A DNA stretch of 64,000 nucleotides. It comes from Bradyrhizobium guangxiense (lineage in GTDB: Bacteria; Pseudomonadota; Alphaproteobacteria; Rhizobiales; Xanthobacteraceae). The position numbers and the translations under genes are program-made. This document shows, in pieces, positions 11,053 to 19,945 of the stretch (positions within the stretch are counted from its first letter, which is position 1; each line of letters opens with the position of its first letter). The stretch is taken from positions 3,564,501 through 3,628,500 of the forward strand of contig NZ_CP022219.1 of the NCBI RefSeq assembly GCF_004114915.1, read 5' to 3'. The notes beneath the pieces are model-generated. The model was not told the origin of the DNA, did no database searches, and saw nothing but the letters and a program-made list of their open reading frames with translations.

Positions 11053-11978
11053 GCGTATCTGATCCTGGGATCGATCACGCCGTAGAGCACGTCGATCAGC
11101 AGATTGATTGCGAGAAAGGCGAGGACCACCACGAGAATAGAGCCCTGGACAGCCGGAATGTCGCGCTGCAGGACGCTGTCGACCAGCAGCGAGCCGATGC
11201 CCGGCCAGGAGAACAATTTCTCGACGACCACCGCCTGCCCCATCAATCCGCCGAATTGCAGGCCGACGGTCGTGAGAATGATGACGAGCGCATTGCGCAT
11301 CACATGCCACTTCACGACCCTCGTCTCGCTCATGCCCTTGGAGCGCGCGGTGCGGACGAAATCAGCCGTCATGATCTCCAGGACCGCGGCGCGGGTCGTC
11401 CGGGCAAACAGCGCCATCGGCGAGACGCCGAGCGTCACGGCCGGCAGCAACAGATATTTCAGTCCGCCGTCGCCATAGCCGAAACTCGGCAGCCAGCCTA
11501 ACTTCAACGCGAACAGATACATCAGCACCAGACCAAGCCAGAATTTGGCGATGGAGAGGCCCGACACCGCCACCATCATGGCGATCGTGTCGACGATGCC
11601 ACCGGGCTTGAGTGCTGCGATAAAGCCAAGCGGAACACCGATCACGACGGAAAAGGCCATGGCTGCAAAGATGAGCTGCAGCGTCGGCCACGCCCGCTTG
11701 GCGATCATGGTCGTGACAGGCTCGCGCGTCCGGAACGAGGGGCCGAAATCGCCGGTCGCGAGCTGGGCGATGTAGGTGCCGAAACGCACGTGAACGGGCT
11801 GATCGAGGCCGAGCTGCTGCTTCATGCGCAGCTCGACCTGCGGGTCGCTGTCGTCGCTCATCGACGTCACGATGCTGCCGGGCACGATGCTGAACAGTAC
11901 GAAGACCAGCAGCACGACCGCGAGCACGGTCGGAATAGTCTGCAGGAGACGACGGATCAGGAAGGAGAGCATCGGCAC
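11049..11978 (-). CDS. Peptide/opine ABC transporter permease (OppB/DppB-like)
   Basis: 309 residues with the N-terminal FLIRRLLQTIPTVLAV segment typical of OppB/DppB, about six membrane helices, and the EAA-region sequence around ARTTRAAVLEIMTADFVRTARSKG. The C-terminus ends DVLYGVIDPRIRYA, characteristic of the family. It lies 54 bases downstream of the binding-protein gene, with a hairpin between them, and overlaps the next permease by 4 bases. Confidence 0.94.
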   Translation of the reverse strand: MPMLSFLIRRLLQTIPTVLAVVLLVFVLFSIVPGSIVTSMSDDSDPQVELRMKQQLGLDQPVHVRFGTYIAQLATGDFGPSFRTREPVTTMIAKRAWPTLQLIFAAMAFSVVIGVPLGFIAALKPGGIVDTIAMMVAVSGLSIAKFWLGLVLMYLFALKLGWLPSFGYGDGGLKYLLLPAVTLGVSPMALFARTTRAAVLEIMTADFVRTARSKGMSETRVVKWHVMRNALVIILTTVGLQFGGLMGQAVVVEKLFSWPGIGSLLVDSVLQRDIPAVQGSILVVVLAFLAINLLIDVLYGVIDPRIRYA

Positions 11979-11987
11979 TGGTCCTCT

Positions 11988-12018
11988 CTCCCTCCATCGC
12001 TCGAAGCGATGAAGGGAG
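11988..12018 (-). promoter_or_regulatory. Intercistronic hairpin between binding protein and permease genes
   Basis: A 14-bp stem with one mismatch (CTCCCTCCATCGCT against AGCGATGAAGGGAG) and a 3-base loop. There is no T run. Hairpins here commonly protect the binding-protein message and lower permease expression; that role is inferred. Confidence 0.5.
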
Positions 12019-12032
12019 CGCGAGAGCGTATG

Positions 12033-13622
12033 TCACTTCGCGGGCGAGGTCTCGTCGACCCAGAGGTCTTCGACGTTTTGATGGGTCAGCTCCGTCGCGT
12101 TCAGCTGGATCCCCTTGAGCCACGGCTGCACCGCCATGACCGCCTTGTTGTAGTTGAAGAACCAGACCGGCGCGTCGTCATAAAGCAGCGCATTGGCCTT
12201 CTGCAGCAATTCGGTGCGCTTGGCGGGGTCGTCGGCCTGCCCTGCCTCATCGATGATCTTGTCGAAATCGGCGTTCTTGTAGCTCATGTAGTTGCAGGCT
12301 GGCTGCGGCGTCGACGAATGGAAGCATTTGAGGGCAGACAGCGGATCCGGGCCGCTCGCCTGGGAATAGATGAAGGCCTGATAGTCGCCGGTGCGAACCA
12401 CCTCTGCCAGCACCGCGGTCTCGACCTGCTTGACCTTGGCCTTGATGCCGACCTTGTCCAGCATCGGGATGACGGCCGAGACGATCGGCAGGCCCCAGCT
12501 TTCATTCGGGCTGGTGGTCCATTCGAACTCGAAGCCCTGGGGATAGCCAGCCTCAGTGAGCAGCTGCTTGGCCTTGGCGGGATCGTAGGGGTAAGGCTTC
12601 ATGGCCTTGTCGTAGGCCGTCGAGGTCAGCGGCAACCAGCTCGAGGCGCGGTAGGCTTTGCCTTTGACCAGCTTGTTGATGATCAGGTCGGTATCGATCG
12701 CGTAGTTGATCGCTTGCCGGACGCGCTTGTCGGTGAACGGCTTGAACGCGGGGTTCATGCCCATGTAGCGCGTGAACACCTCGGCGACCTCGACGATGGT
12801 GCCCTTCAGGGCGGCGTCGGACTGGTAGGCCACGTATTGCGCGGGTCCGAGCACGGAGGTGTCGATCTCCTTGTTGCGGAAGGCGACGTCGCGCGCCGCG
12901 GCCTCGGCCATGATCGAGACCACCACCTTGTCGGCATAGGGCTTGCCGGGCTTGTAGAACCGGTCCCACCGCTCCAGGACGATGCGCGATCCCGGCACGT
13001 GCTCGACGAATTTGAACGGCCCAAGGCCGATCGGCTTCTGGATGAAAGTCTCCTTGGCGCCCTCGTCGGCGGGATAGATCGAGGTCAGCGCGGTGAAGAA
13101 GTAGAAGCCCGGATCGACCTTCTCGGTCAGCTTCATCTCGATGGTGAAGTCGTCGATCTTCTTCAGCCCGGAGATGTCCTTGGCCTGCCCCTTCTCGACC
13201 GCGGCGGCGCCCTCGATTACGCGGACATACCGCGCGCCAGGGAACGCCTTGGTGCCATCCATGATGCGGTTATAGGACCAGATGATATCGTCAGCCGTCA
13301 TCTTCCGTCCGTTGTGAAAATAGGCGTCGTCGCGCAGCTTGAAGGTGTGAACGAGGCCGCCGCCCGAGACCACATCCTCCTTGGCGAGTTCCAGGACCGG
13401 TTTGCCTTCGGCGGAATTCCAGATGTAGAGCGAGCGATGCAGGGCCTTGGCATAGATCTCGTCCTGGGCGCGCTGCGTGGTGTGAATGTCCAGGCTGGTG
13501 AAACTCGAACCATAGGGCGCAGTCATGCGGATGGTTCCGCCCTTGCGCGGAGTCTGGGCCTCCGCTGTAGCGGCAAGCGCCAGCCCGAGCCCCGCGACGA
13601 CCGCAATCATCCTGAACATCAT
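12033..13622 (-). CDS. Peptide/opine ABC transporter substrate-binding protein (family 5)
   Basis: 529 residues, the usual length of OppA/DppA-type binding proteins. A Sec signal peptide (FRMIAVVAGLGLALAATAEAQ) precedes the mature start PRKGGTIRM. The family 5 signature region is present near LAKEDVVSGGGLVHTFKLRDDAYFHNGRKMTADDIIWS. It is the first gene of the leftward operon that continues with two permeases and two ATPases. The ligand (peptide, opine, glutathione or nickel type) is not determined. Confidence 0.93.
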   Translation of the reverse strand: MMFRMIAVVAGLGLALAATAEAQTPRKGGTIRMTAPYGSSFTSLDIHTTQRAQDEIYAKALHRSLYIWNSAEGKPVLELAKEDVVSGGGLVHTFKLRDDAYFHNGRKMTADDIIWSYNRIMDGTKAFPGARYVRVIEGAAAVEKGQAKDISGLKKIDDFTIEMKLTEKVDPGFYFFTALTSIYPADEGAKETFIQKPIGLGPFKFVEHVPGSRIVLERWDRFYKPGKPYADKVVVSIMAEAAARDVAFRNKEIDTSVLGPAQYVAYQSDAALKGTIVEVAEVFTRYMGMNPAFKPFTDKRVRQAINYAIDTDLIINKLVKGKAYRASSWLPLTSTAYDKAMKPYPYDPAKAKQLLTEAGYPQGFEFEWTTSPNESWGLPIVSAVIPMLDKVGIKAKVKQVETAVLAEVVRTGDYQAFIYSQASGPDPLSALKCFHSSTPQPACNYMSYKNADFDKIIDEAGQADDPAKRTELLQKANALLYDDAPVWFFNYNKAVMAVQPWLKGIQLNATELTHQNVEDLWVDETSPAK

Positions 13623-13922
13623 GAGTCCCCCAACAACGCAGGTGTATTCCGATCAGAGATTTGATCATTCGCAGCCTGTCGAATGCAAGCTTCGTTTTCG
13701 ATGGGCTCCAATGTCAGTTCCGAAAGCGCGGCCCTTGGACGAGGGAGCCCGGAGGTTGGGTTGCATCCGCGCAGCGATGCAAGCTGCCGGTTGGCGCGGT
13801 GCGTCATCGGTCGGCCGGCAGCAGTGAACATTTTTCGTGATCGACGCGACCAAGCACAGGAACGTCATCTGAGCCCCCAGGGATCCGAACATCGCGATCT
13901 CGGAAAACAGGGATCGCGGAAA
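13623..13922. other. Divergent intergenic region
   Basis: 300 bases between the leftward binding-protein gene and the rightward secreted-protein gene. It should hold the promoters of both. I see no convincing -35/-10 pair, RNA gene or open frame with coding character. Confidence 0.4.
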
Positions 13923-14807
13923 ATGCAACGCCGAACGCTAGGTATCCTGCTCGCCGGCAGTCTGTTCGCCGCGACGGCGGCGATGGCGATCCCCGTCACG
14001 CCGGACCCTGTCCGCGACAGCCCGGCCAACACCATCCAGATCAGCTGGTCCCATACCACGCGGTCAGACGGCTATGTCGACGATACGTGGTGGGCGACCA
14101 GGGACCGTTGCGCGCCGGACTATCTCGGCGAGCGCCTGCTCTGCGACGCCGTAGGTCTTCTGGCCCGGGGCGCGAGCCGGACGTTCGAGGCCAAGATGTC
14201 CGACGACATGGGCCTGCCGCTCGCCGACCGTTGGGGCCTGATGACCGCGAAGAATTCACCCTTCATCATGTCGGCGCACGTCGAGACGCCGCTCGGCATT
14301 GCGGCCGTGCTCGGCTTCTATCGCGCCGCACTCGAAAAGCGCGGATGGAGCGAAGACGACGGTGCGGTCGTCGAGCCTGACAGGGCCGTTGTCGTCTTCA
14401 CGACGTCGGATGGGCCGGCACTGCTCCGGCTTGCCCGTCAGGACAACACGACGATCGCCGACCTTTCGCTGCGTAAGCCGTTGGCCGCCACGGCCCGCAT
14501 CCAGCCGCCGCCGGGCCAAGTGAGGCTGTTGCTCGGTAACAAGACGGATCAAGCGGCTGACATCACCGTCAATGAGCAAACCATCAGACTGGCGGCTCAC
14601 GCCGGAGAGAAACTGATCGACTCCGACGCCGCCGCGGACAAATTGCCCGACAGCCAGAAGATCGATCTGCAGCCGGGCAAGTACAACGTCACCCTCAAGC
14701 TCGCGGGCAGCGCGGCGCAGAAGCGACAGTTCGAGGTCGCGGCCAACGAGACCTGGGGTCTGCTGGTCGGCCCCGAGGGCGCTCCGCTGCCGATGCGGCT
14801 GTATTGA
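13923..14807 (+). CDS. Secreted protein of unknown function
   Basis: 294 residues starting at the ATG at 13923, with a clear Sec signal (LGILLAGSLFAATAAMA). The mature part has a globular N-terminal region rich in Trp and Asp. The C-terminal region resembles a small beta-sandwich (PGQVRLLLGNKTDQAADITV, and LQPGKYNVTLKLAG), loosely like PEGA-type domains. I do not recognise the family. It stands alone, between a divergent ABC operon and the convergent mtnK gene. Confidence 0.75.
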   Translation: MQRRTLGILLAGSLFAATAAMAIPVTPDPVRDSPANTIQISWSHTTRSDGYVDDTWWATRDRCAPDYLGERLLCDAVGLLARGASRTFEAKMSDDMGLPLADRWGLMTAKNSPFIMSAHVETPLGIAAVLGFYRAALEKRGWSEDDGAVVEPDRAVVVFTTSDGPALLRLARQDNTTIADLSLRKPLAATARIQPPPGQVRLLLGNKTDQAADITVNEQTIRLAAHAGEKLIDSDAAADKLPDSQKIDLQPGKYNVTLKLAGSAAQKRQFEVAANETWGLLVGPEGAPLPMRLY

Positions 14808-14863
14808 GGCTCCGCTCCCTCCCTGTCATTGCGGAGCATGCGGGTCCGCCTTTTGCGGCGTCT

Positions 14864-16150
14864 TCAGCCCGACAATTCCGGCTGCCAATCCCGCAATTTT
14901 CGTGCAGCATCCGTAACGTCGGCGATGGTCCGAAACGACGCCGTCTCCACCATCATCGCCCTCGCCAGCCGCACCGCGCGCCCCTCACTGACGGCGCGCC
15001 GCTTCGCATCCTCGATCAGCTCGAAATCGATGTTGTGGGCGAGGCCGAAGATGCGGCGAATGATCTTCGCGGCAGCAAAGCCGACGGTGTCGGCGAACAG
15101 GCGCTGCAGGTAGGTTAGGCGCTCCGCCTCGAGCCGCGCGGCGCCCTGCGCGCCAGCGAAGAGCGAGACCGGATAGGCATCGCCTGTGCCTCCCGCCCGC
15201 CAGAGCTCCAGGAACTTGCGGGCAAACTCGTTCCAGACCTGCTCGACCTTCTCCAGCACCCAGGCCTCGAATGAAGCCCGCTCGCCCGGCGCGCGCTCGT
15301 GGCCCGCGGAGGCGAAATAGGCCATCAGGAGATTGGCGAGCACGGCGCCGACATCGAACCCGATCGGGCCATAGAACGCGAATTCCGGGTCGATGACCCG
15401 CGTCTGGCTGGCCGTCACCATGATCGAGCCGGTGTGGAGATCGCCGTGCAGCAGCGCCTCGGGGCTGGCCATGAATTTCAGCTTGAGCCTGGAGATGGCG
15501 ATGTGCAGGTCCATGTCGTCGCGCAGCGCCGCGGCGAGCCCGTCGAGATAGGGTGCGGTCCAGCGGTTCTGCTCGGCGATGCGGTAGGGATCGGTGAAGA
15601 TCAGATCTTCCGTGATCTTGCAGAGCGCGTGATTGCCGGCGAAGGCGGCGATGCCCTCCTTCTTCTCGGCCGCGGACAGGGCGAGGTCGGAGGTGAAGAA
15701 CAGGGTGCGCGCCATGAAATTGGTGATGTCGCTGGCAAAGCCCGGATATTGCGTGCCTGCGACCAGACCCTTGCGCATGATGATGTGCGGCTCCAGCAGC
15801 TCCATCACCGTCAGCGCCAGCACCTCGTTGTGATGCAGCACGGCCGGTACGAGGCCGGGCGCGAGCTCGGCCTGGCGGGTCAGCGCGAGATATTCGTAAT
15901 GGGCCCGCGACAACGGCAGCGGCCAGCTTTCGCCGACGAGGCGGACATAAGGCAGCGCCTGCTTGACGGCGACGCCGCCGCGCGCGCCCTTGACGATGAA
16001 GACGAGATTGAGGTTGCCGTCGCCGACCTCGGTGATGTCCCAGGCGGCCGGATTGCCGCCGAGGCGCGCCGTCAGGTCCGGCAGGCCGGCGAGATAGTCC
16101 CGCAAGGCCGCCTCATGCAGAATCCGGTATTCCCCCTGCCTCTGCGCCAT
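14864..16150 (-). CDS. mtnK: 5-methylthioribose kinase
   Basis: 428 residues with the choline/aminoglycoside-kinase fold. Features include NLNLVFIVKG in the nucleotide-binding lobe, catalytic ALLHGDLHTGSIMV and the metal-binding VIDPEFAFYGPIGFDVG. These match MtnK, which phosphorylates methylthioribose in the methionine salvage pathway in the cytoplasm. The usual partner mtnA is not in this window. The start lies inside the 3' end of an upstream membrane-protein frame, out of phase with it. Confidence 0.9.
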   Translation of the reverse strand: MAQRQGEYRILHEAALRDYLAGLPDLTARLGGNPAAWDITEVGDGNLNLVFIVKGARGGVAVKQALPYVRLVGESWPLPLSRAHYEYLALTRQAELAPGLVPAVLHHNEVLALTVMELLEPHIIMRKGLVAGTQYPGFASDITNFMARTLFFTSDLALSAAEKKEGIAAFAGNHALCKITEDLIFTDPYRIAEQNRWTAPYLDGLAAALRDDMDLHIAISRLKLKFMASPEALLHGDLHTGSIMVTASQTRVIDPEFAFYGPIGFDVGAVLANLLMAYFASAGHERAPGERASFEAWVLEKVEQVWNEFARKFLELWRAGGTGDAYPVSLFAGAQGAARLEAERLTYLQRLFADTVGFAAAKIIRRIFGLAHNIDFELIEDAKRRAVSEGRAVRLARAMMVETASFRTIADVTDAARKLRDWQPELSG

Positions 16151-16530
16151 GACGATCCCATCCCACTGTGTGGGCCGGATCGTTCCTCCCGCTCCAGGAA
16201 GCTCGAGCCGATCTCGGCCTTTCTTTTGATCGGATCGTAATCACAATAAACGAGATCCGCCACCAGCGTGTAGCTGGCGCTGACGTTGTATTTGTCCAGC
16301 TTGACGGAGTTCAGGCCGATCACCGAGGTGCTCTTGCCGCCGTTCCATTTGAACGGGGTCGAGCTTTTGGCCTGCTCGCAAGCCATCACGGCCTCGTTGA
16401 AGACGTAGCCCTCGACGAACGCCTTCAGAGTGCGCACCTGCACCGCCATCTTCCATTCGACGTAGGCGATGGCACCGAGACCGGCGACGATGAGCACCAG
16501 CAGCGCGATGACGATTCTCTGAAAAGTCAT
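16072..16530 (-). CDS. Small single-pass membrane protein, unknown function
   Basis: 152 residues as an open frame, starting at the ATG at 16530 after a GGGGGC ribosome site. The N-terminus is one membrane helix (IVIALLVLIVAGLGAIAYVEW) followed by a soluble domain with two Cys. The final ~35 residues look non-native and overlap the start of mtnK out of frame by 79 bases, so a frameshift or loss of the original stop near 16180 is possible. Function unknown. It is on the same strand as mtnK and probably co-transcribed. Confidence 0.6.
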   Translation of the reverse strand: MTFQRIVIALLVLIVAGLGAIAYVEWKMAVQVRTLKAFVEGYVFNEAVMACEQAKSSTPFKWNGGKSTSVIGLNSVKLDKYNVSASYTLVADLVYCDYDPIKRKAEIGSSFLEREERSGPHSGMGSSWRRGRGNTGFCMRRPCGTISPACRT

Positions 16531-16590
16531 TGATGCCCCCAAATCAAAACAGGTACAAAACTCAAGACGAGACGAAGCGCGCACGCCTCG

Positions 16591-16717
16591 TCCTTCGAGA
16601 CGACCGCTTCGCGGTCTCCTCAGGATGAGGCTAACGGACATCGGCGCCCGTTGAAACTGCTGCCGCGCACTCTGTCCTCATCCTGAGGAGCCCGCGAAAA
16701 GCGGGCGTCTCGAAGGA
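16591..16717. repeat. Inverted pair of short palindromic repeat units
   Basis: Two roughly 40-base units face each other: 16591-16630 (TCCTTCGAGACG to CTCAGGATGAGG) and 16676-16717 (CCTCATCCTGAGGAG to CGTCTCGAAGGA). They share the CCTTCGAG and ATCCTGAGG motifs with the 131-bp elements at 8097 and 50161. No gene is present. They may act as a transcriptional or RNA-stability barrier downstream of the DUF1467 gene. Confidence 0.75.
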
Positions 16718-16734
16718 TGCGCCGCACCAAGAAC

Positions 16735-17010
16735 CTAGAACGGCATCCCCATCAGCCTCGACAGGCGCTCGATCGAGAGATAGCCGGCCTGATAGGCGAC
16801 CATGCCGAGGCCGTAGATGATCGCCGAGATGATGGTGGTCCAGATCAGCTTGCGGCCCATCCGGGTCAGGATCGGCGCGCCGGGATCGGTGCCGGGCGCG
16901 CCGACGCCGTCCTCGTGCTGGCTGCGCACGCCGAACGGCAGCGTCAGGAACAGCGCGATCCACCAGATGACGAAGTAGATCGCAAGCGCGGTCGAGATCT
17001 GGATGGCCAT
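16735..17010 (-). CDS. DUF1467 family membrane protein
   Basis: 91 residues with two membrane helices (residues about 6-25 and 56-75), joined by a loop with LPFGVRSQHEDG, a conserved signature of DUF1467. Its role is not established. In alphaproteobacteria it often follows mce downstream of the nuo operon, as it does here, 9 bases after the epimerase stop. Confidence 0.85.
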   Translation of the reverse strand: MAIQISTALAIYFVIWWIALFLTLPFGVRSQHEDGVGAPGTDPGAPILTRMGRKLIWTTIISAIIYGLGMVAYQAGYLSIERLSRLMGMPF

Positions 17011-17019
17011 GACCCGGCC

Positions 17020-17424
17020 TTACGCCTGCTCGATCTCGACGAGGGCGCCGGAAAAGTCCTTCGGGTGCAAGAACAGCACCGGCTTGCCGTGGGCGCCGAT
17101 CTTCGGCATGCCGTCGCCGAGCACGCGCGCGCCCTCCTTCACCAGCGTGTCGCGCGAGGCGATGATATCGACGACCTCATAGCAGACGTGGTGAATGCCG
17201 CCGTCCGGGTTACGCTCGACGAACTTTGCGATCGGCGAGGCCTCGCCGAGCGGCTCGATGAACTCGATCTTGGTGTTGGGCAGCGTCGCGAACACGGTGA
17301 TGACGCCGTGCTCGGGCAGCGGCACGGCCTCCGAGATCTGGGCGCCGAACGCAGTGCCGTAGATCTTCGCGGCCTTGACCGCATCCTTGGTCGCGATCGC
17401 GACATGGTTGAGCCGGCCCAGCAT
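17020..17424 (-). CDS. mce: Methylmalonyl-CoA epimerase
   Basis: 134 residues, a vicinal-oxygen-chelate (glyoxalase-fold) protein. It has LNHVAIATKD with the first metal-binding His, GGIHHVCYEV, and the C-terminal FLHPKDFSGALVEIEQ that ends with the metal-binding Glu. It interconverts methylmalonyl-CoA stereoisomers in propionyl-CoA catabolism. It lies 43 bases after the RNase J gene on the same strand. Confidence 0.92.
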   Translation of the reverse strand: MLGRLNHVAIATKDAVKAAKIYGTAFGAQISEAVPLPEHGVITVFATLPNTKIEFIEPLGEASPIAKFVERNPDGGIHHVCYEVVDIIASRDTLVKEGARVLGDGMPKIGAHGKPVLFLHPKDFSGALVEIEQA

Positions 17425-17467
17425 GTTTCTTCTCCCTCACGGCGTGATCCGCAAGACCACGCCTAGT

Positions 17468-19138
17468 CTACACTGTCAGGACGTGTACCAGACAGGGAGG
17501 CTTCTTGCCCCAATGTTCGTTGATCACCGCCCGGACGGCGCGTCGCACCGACTCGGCCAGCGCATCCGGATCGCGGCGGCGCGGCTTTGGCAGTCCCTCG
17601 ATCGTCGACATGACGGCGTCGAAGACCAGGTCGTCAAAAGTCTCGCCCGCCCGGTTCTTCTCGGGGACGCCGACCAGATCGACCTCGGGTTCGTCGGCGA
17701 GCTCGCCCTGCGCGGTCATGGCGATGGCGACGAAGGCACAGCCGGAGAAGGCCATGCGGCGGCGCTCGACCACGGCCCGGGACTTGGAATCCTCCAGGAT
17801 CGTGCCGTCCTTGTAGAGCCGACCCGAGGGCACCTCGCCGACGATGCCGGGATCGCCGGGGCCGAGCTTGACGAGGTCGCCGTTGCGGCAGACCAGCACG
17901 CGCGGCACGCCGGCAGCGCGCGCCAGCTTGGCGTGCTCATGCAGATGCAGGGCCTCGCCGTGGACCGGGATCAGAAGCTGCGGCTTCACCCAGGAGATCA
18001 GATCGCGCAGCTCTTCGCGGCGGGGGTGGCCGGAGACGTGCACCAGTGCCTCACGGTCGGTGATGATCTCGACGCCCTGGAGCACCAGATTGTTGACGAT
18101 CGAGCCGACCGCCTTCTCGTTGCCGGGAATGGTGCGCGAAGAGAAGATCACGCTGTCGCCGCGGTTGAGCGTAATTTCAGGGTGGTCGTCATTGGCGATG
18201 CGGGCCAGCGCGGCGCGCGGCTCGCCCTGGCTGCCGGTGCAAAGCGCCAGCACCTTGTCCTGCGGCAGGTGGCCGTAGACCTCGGGCGAGCGGAAGTTCT
18301 GCACGCCGTCGAGATAGCCGGTCTCGCGCGCGACCTGCACCACGCGCTCCATGGCGCGGCCGACCACGACGACCTCGCGGTCAGCGGCTTTCGCGGCGGC
18401 GGCCACGGCCTTGATGCGGGCGACGTTGGAGGCGAAGGTCGTCACGGCGACGCGGCCCTTGGCGGCTTTCACGAGATCGATGATGGTTCGGGCGACCTCC
18501 GCTTCCGAGGGCGAGCGGCCGTCGCGCACCGCGTTGGTGGAATCGCCGATCAGGGCGAGCACGCCCTCCTCGCCGAGCTCGCGCAGCCGCTTCTCGTCGG
18601 TCGGCGCGCCAAGCGTCGGGGTCGGGTCGATCTTCCAGTCGCCGGTGTGCAGCACGATGCCCGCGGAGGTGTGGATCGCCAGCGCGTGCGCTTCCGGAAT
18701 AGAATGCGCGACCGGGATGAACTCGACGTTGAACGGGCCGACATCGATGCGACCGCCCGACGGCACCACCGTCACCGGAATCTGCGGCGCGTTGCGCTCG
18801 GCGGCGCACTTGGCCTCGAACAACGCGGCGCTGAACTGCGTCGCATAGATCGGGCATTTCAGCTTCGGCCAAAGGTCGATGATGGCGCCGAAATGGTCCT
18901 CATGGGCGTGGGTCAGCACCAGGCCCATCAGATTCTTGCGCTCCTTCTCCAGGAAGCTGATGTCGGGCATGATCAGGTCGATGCCCGGCAGATGCTCCTC
19001 GTCGCCGAAGGAGACGCCGAGATCGACTGCGAGCCAGGCGCGCTGCTGGCGGTTGCCGAGGCCGTAGATCGACAGGTTCATGCCGATCTCGCCGACACCG
19101 CCGAGCGGCGCGAACACCAGTTCGTCGGGCTTTGCCAT
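17468..19138 (-). CDS. rnj: Ribonuclease J
   Basis: 556 residues with a metallo-beta-lactamase core, the zinc motif HAHEDHFGAI, a beta-CASP domain with ALCTGSQGEPRAAL and HVSGHPRREEL, and a C-terminal domain. This matches bacterial RNase J, an exo/endonuclease used for rRNA and mRNA processing. The ATG at 19138 overlaps the birA stop by one base (TGATG). A GTG one codon upstream is an alternative. It is part of the tail of the nuo operon. Confidence 0.93.
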   Translation of the reverse strand: MAKPDELVFAPLGGVGEIGMNLSIYGLGNRQQRAWLAVDLGVSFGDEEHLPGIDLIMPDISFLEKERKNLMGLVLTHAHEDHFGAIIDLWPKLKCPIYATQFSAALFEAKCAAERNAPQIPVTVVPSGGRIDVGPFNVEFIPVAHSIPEAHALAIHTSAGIVLHTGDWKIDPTPTLGAPTDEKRLRELGEEGVLALIGDSTNAVRDGRSPSEAEVARTIIDLVKAAKGRVAVTTFASNVARIKAVAAAAKAADREVVVVGRAMERVVQVARETGYLDGVQNFRSPEVYGHLPQDKVLALCTGSQGEPRAALARIANDDHPEITLNRGDSVIFSSRTIPGNEKAVGSIVNNLVLQGVEIITDREALVHVSGHPRREELRDLISWVKPQLLIPVHGEALHLHEHAKLARAAGVPRVLVCRNGDLVKLGPGDPGIVGEVPSGRLYKDGTILEDSKSRAVVERRRMAFSGCAFVAIAMTAQGELADEPEVDLVGVPEKNRAGETFDDLVFDAVMSTIEGLPKPRRRDPDALAESVRRAVRAVINEHWGKKPPCLVHVLTV

Positions 19139-19944
19139 CACGCAGCTCCCACCGAGCGGACCGGGCCGAAGAACACCTCGCCTGCCGCCACCGGCACACG
19201 GCGGCCCTCCGCGGTGCGGACGATCAGGCAGCCGGTGTCGTCGATGGTGTCAAAAATGCCTTCCAGCGTCATCGTTCCCGTGTGGATTGCGCCCCGCTCG
19301 CCGAGCCCGGCGGCGCGCGCCAGCCACAGTTTACGGATCTCGGCAAAGCCGTTTCCATTGTCCCAAATGCCACGGAACTCGACCCAAGCGTCCGACAGCG
19401 CCGAAAACAGCTCCTCCGCGCTGATCTGGACGCCGAGCCCGGCCAGCGACACCGCGGGCGTCGGGGTGCCCTCGGGCGCGGCGACGACATTGGTGCCGAT
19501 GCCGACGACGATGGCAAGGCGGTCGCCGACGGCCTCCGCCTCCAGGCCGATGCCGACGAGCTTCTGGCCGTTGGCCAGCACGTCGTTGGGCCATTTCAGG
19601 GCGTAGCGCGGCCGGCCCTCGCCGAGGCGCAGGATGGCCTCCAGGCTGACCTTCTCGAGCGCGGCCTCCTCGGCAAGCCCGGCGGCAAACCCGATGGTGG
19701 CGGCAACCGCCGGAGCCACGTCCAGAACTTCGAGGACGCTGGCGGCGAGATTGCCCTTCGGCGCGATCCAGGGGCGCTGGCGCCGGCCGCGGCCGGCAGT
19801 CTGCTCGGATGTGACGAACCACATCGGGCCGCGTTCGCCGGCCCTGGCGCGTTCGATCGCCTCGGTGTTGGTCGAGCCGGTCCGTTCGAACGCCGCGAGC
19901 TTGTAGCCCGCGGCCGACGCGCGAGGACCGAGCGCGAACGCCAT
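19138..19944 (-). CDS. birA: Biotin-[acetyl-CoA-carboxylase] ligase
   Basis: 268 residues containing the biotin ligase core: STNTEA, GRGRRQRPWIAPKGNLAAS for the biotinyl-AMP loop, LKWPNDVLANGQKLVGIG, and a C-terminal SH3-like domain. There is no N-terminal winged-helix domain, so it is a monofunctional (group I) ligase and not a transcriptional repressor. It starts one base after the nuoN stop and overlaps the rnj start by one base, so the three are coupled. Confidence 0.94.
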   Translation of the reverse strand: MAFALGPRASAAGYKLAAFERTGSTNTEAIERARAGERGPMWFVTSEQTAGRGRRQRPWIAPKGNLAASVLEVLDVAPAVAATIGFAAGLAEEAALEKVSLEAILRLGEGRPRYALKWPNDVLANGQKLVGIGLEAEAVGDRLAIVVGIGTNVVAAPEGTPTPAVSLAGLGVQISAEELFSALSDAWVEFRGIWDNGNGFAEIRKLWLARAAGLGERGAIHTGTMTLEGIFDTIDDTGCLIVRTAEGRRVPVAAGEVFFGPVRSVGAA

Positions 19945-19945
19945 C

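Noticed and set aside
17375..19606. Plus-strand open frame of about 743 codons
   Set aside because: Antisense to RNase J and birA; no recognisable motifs.
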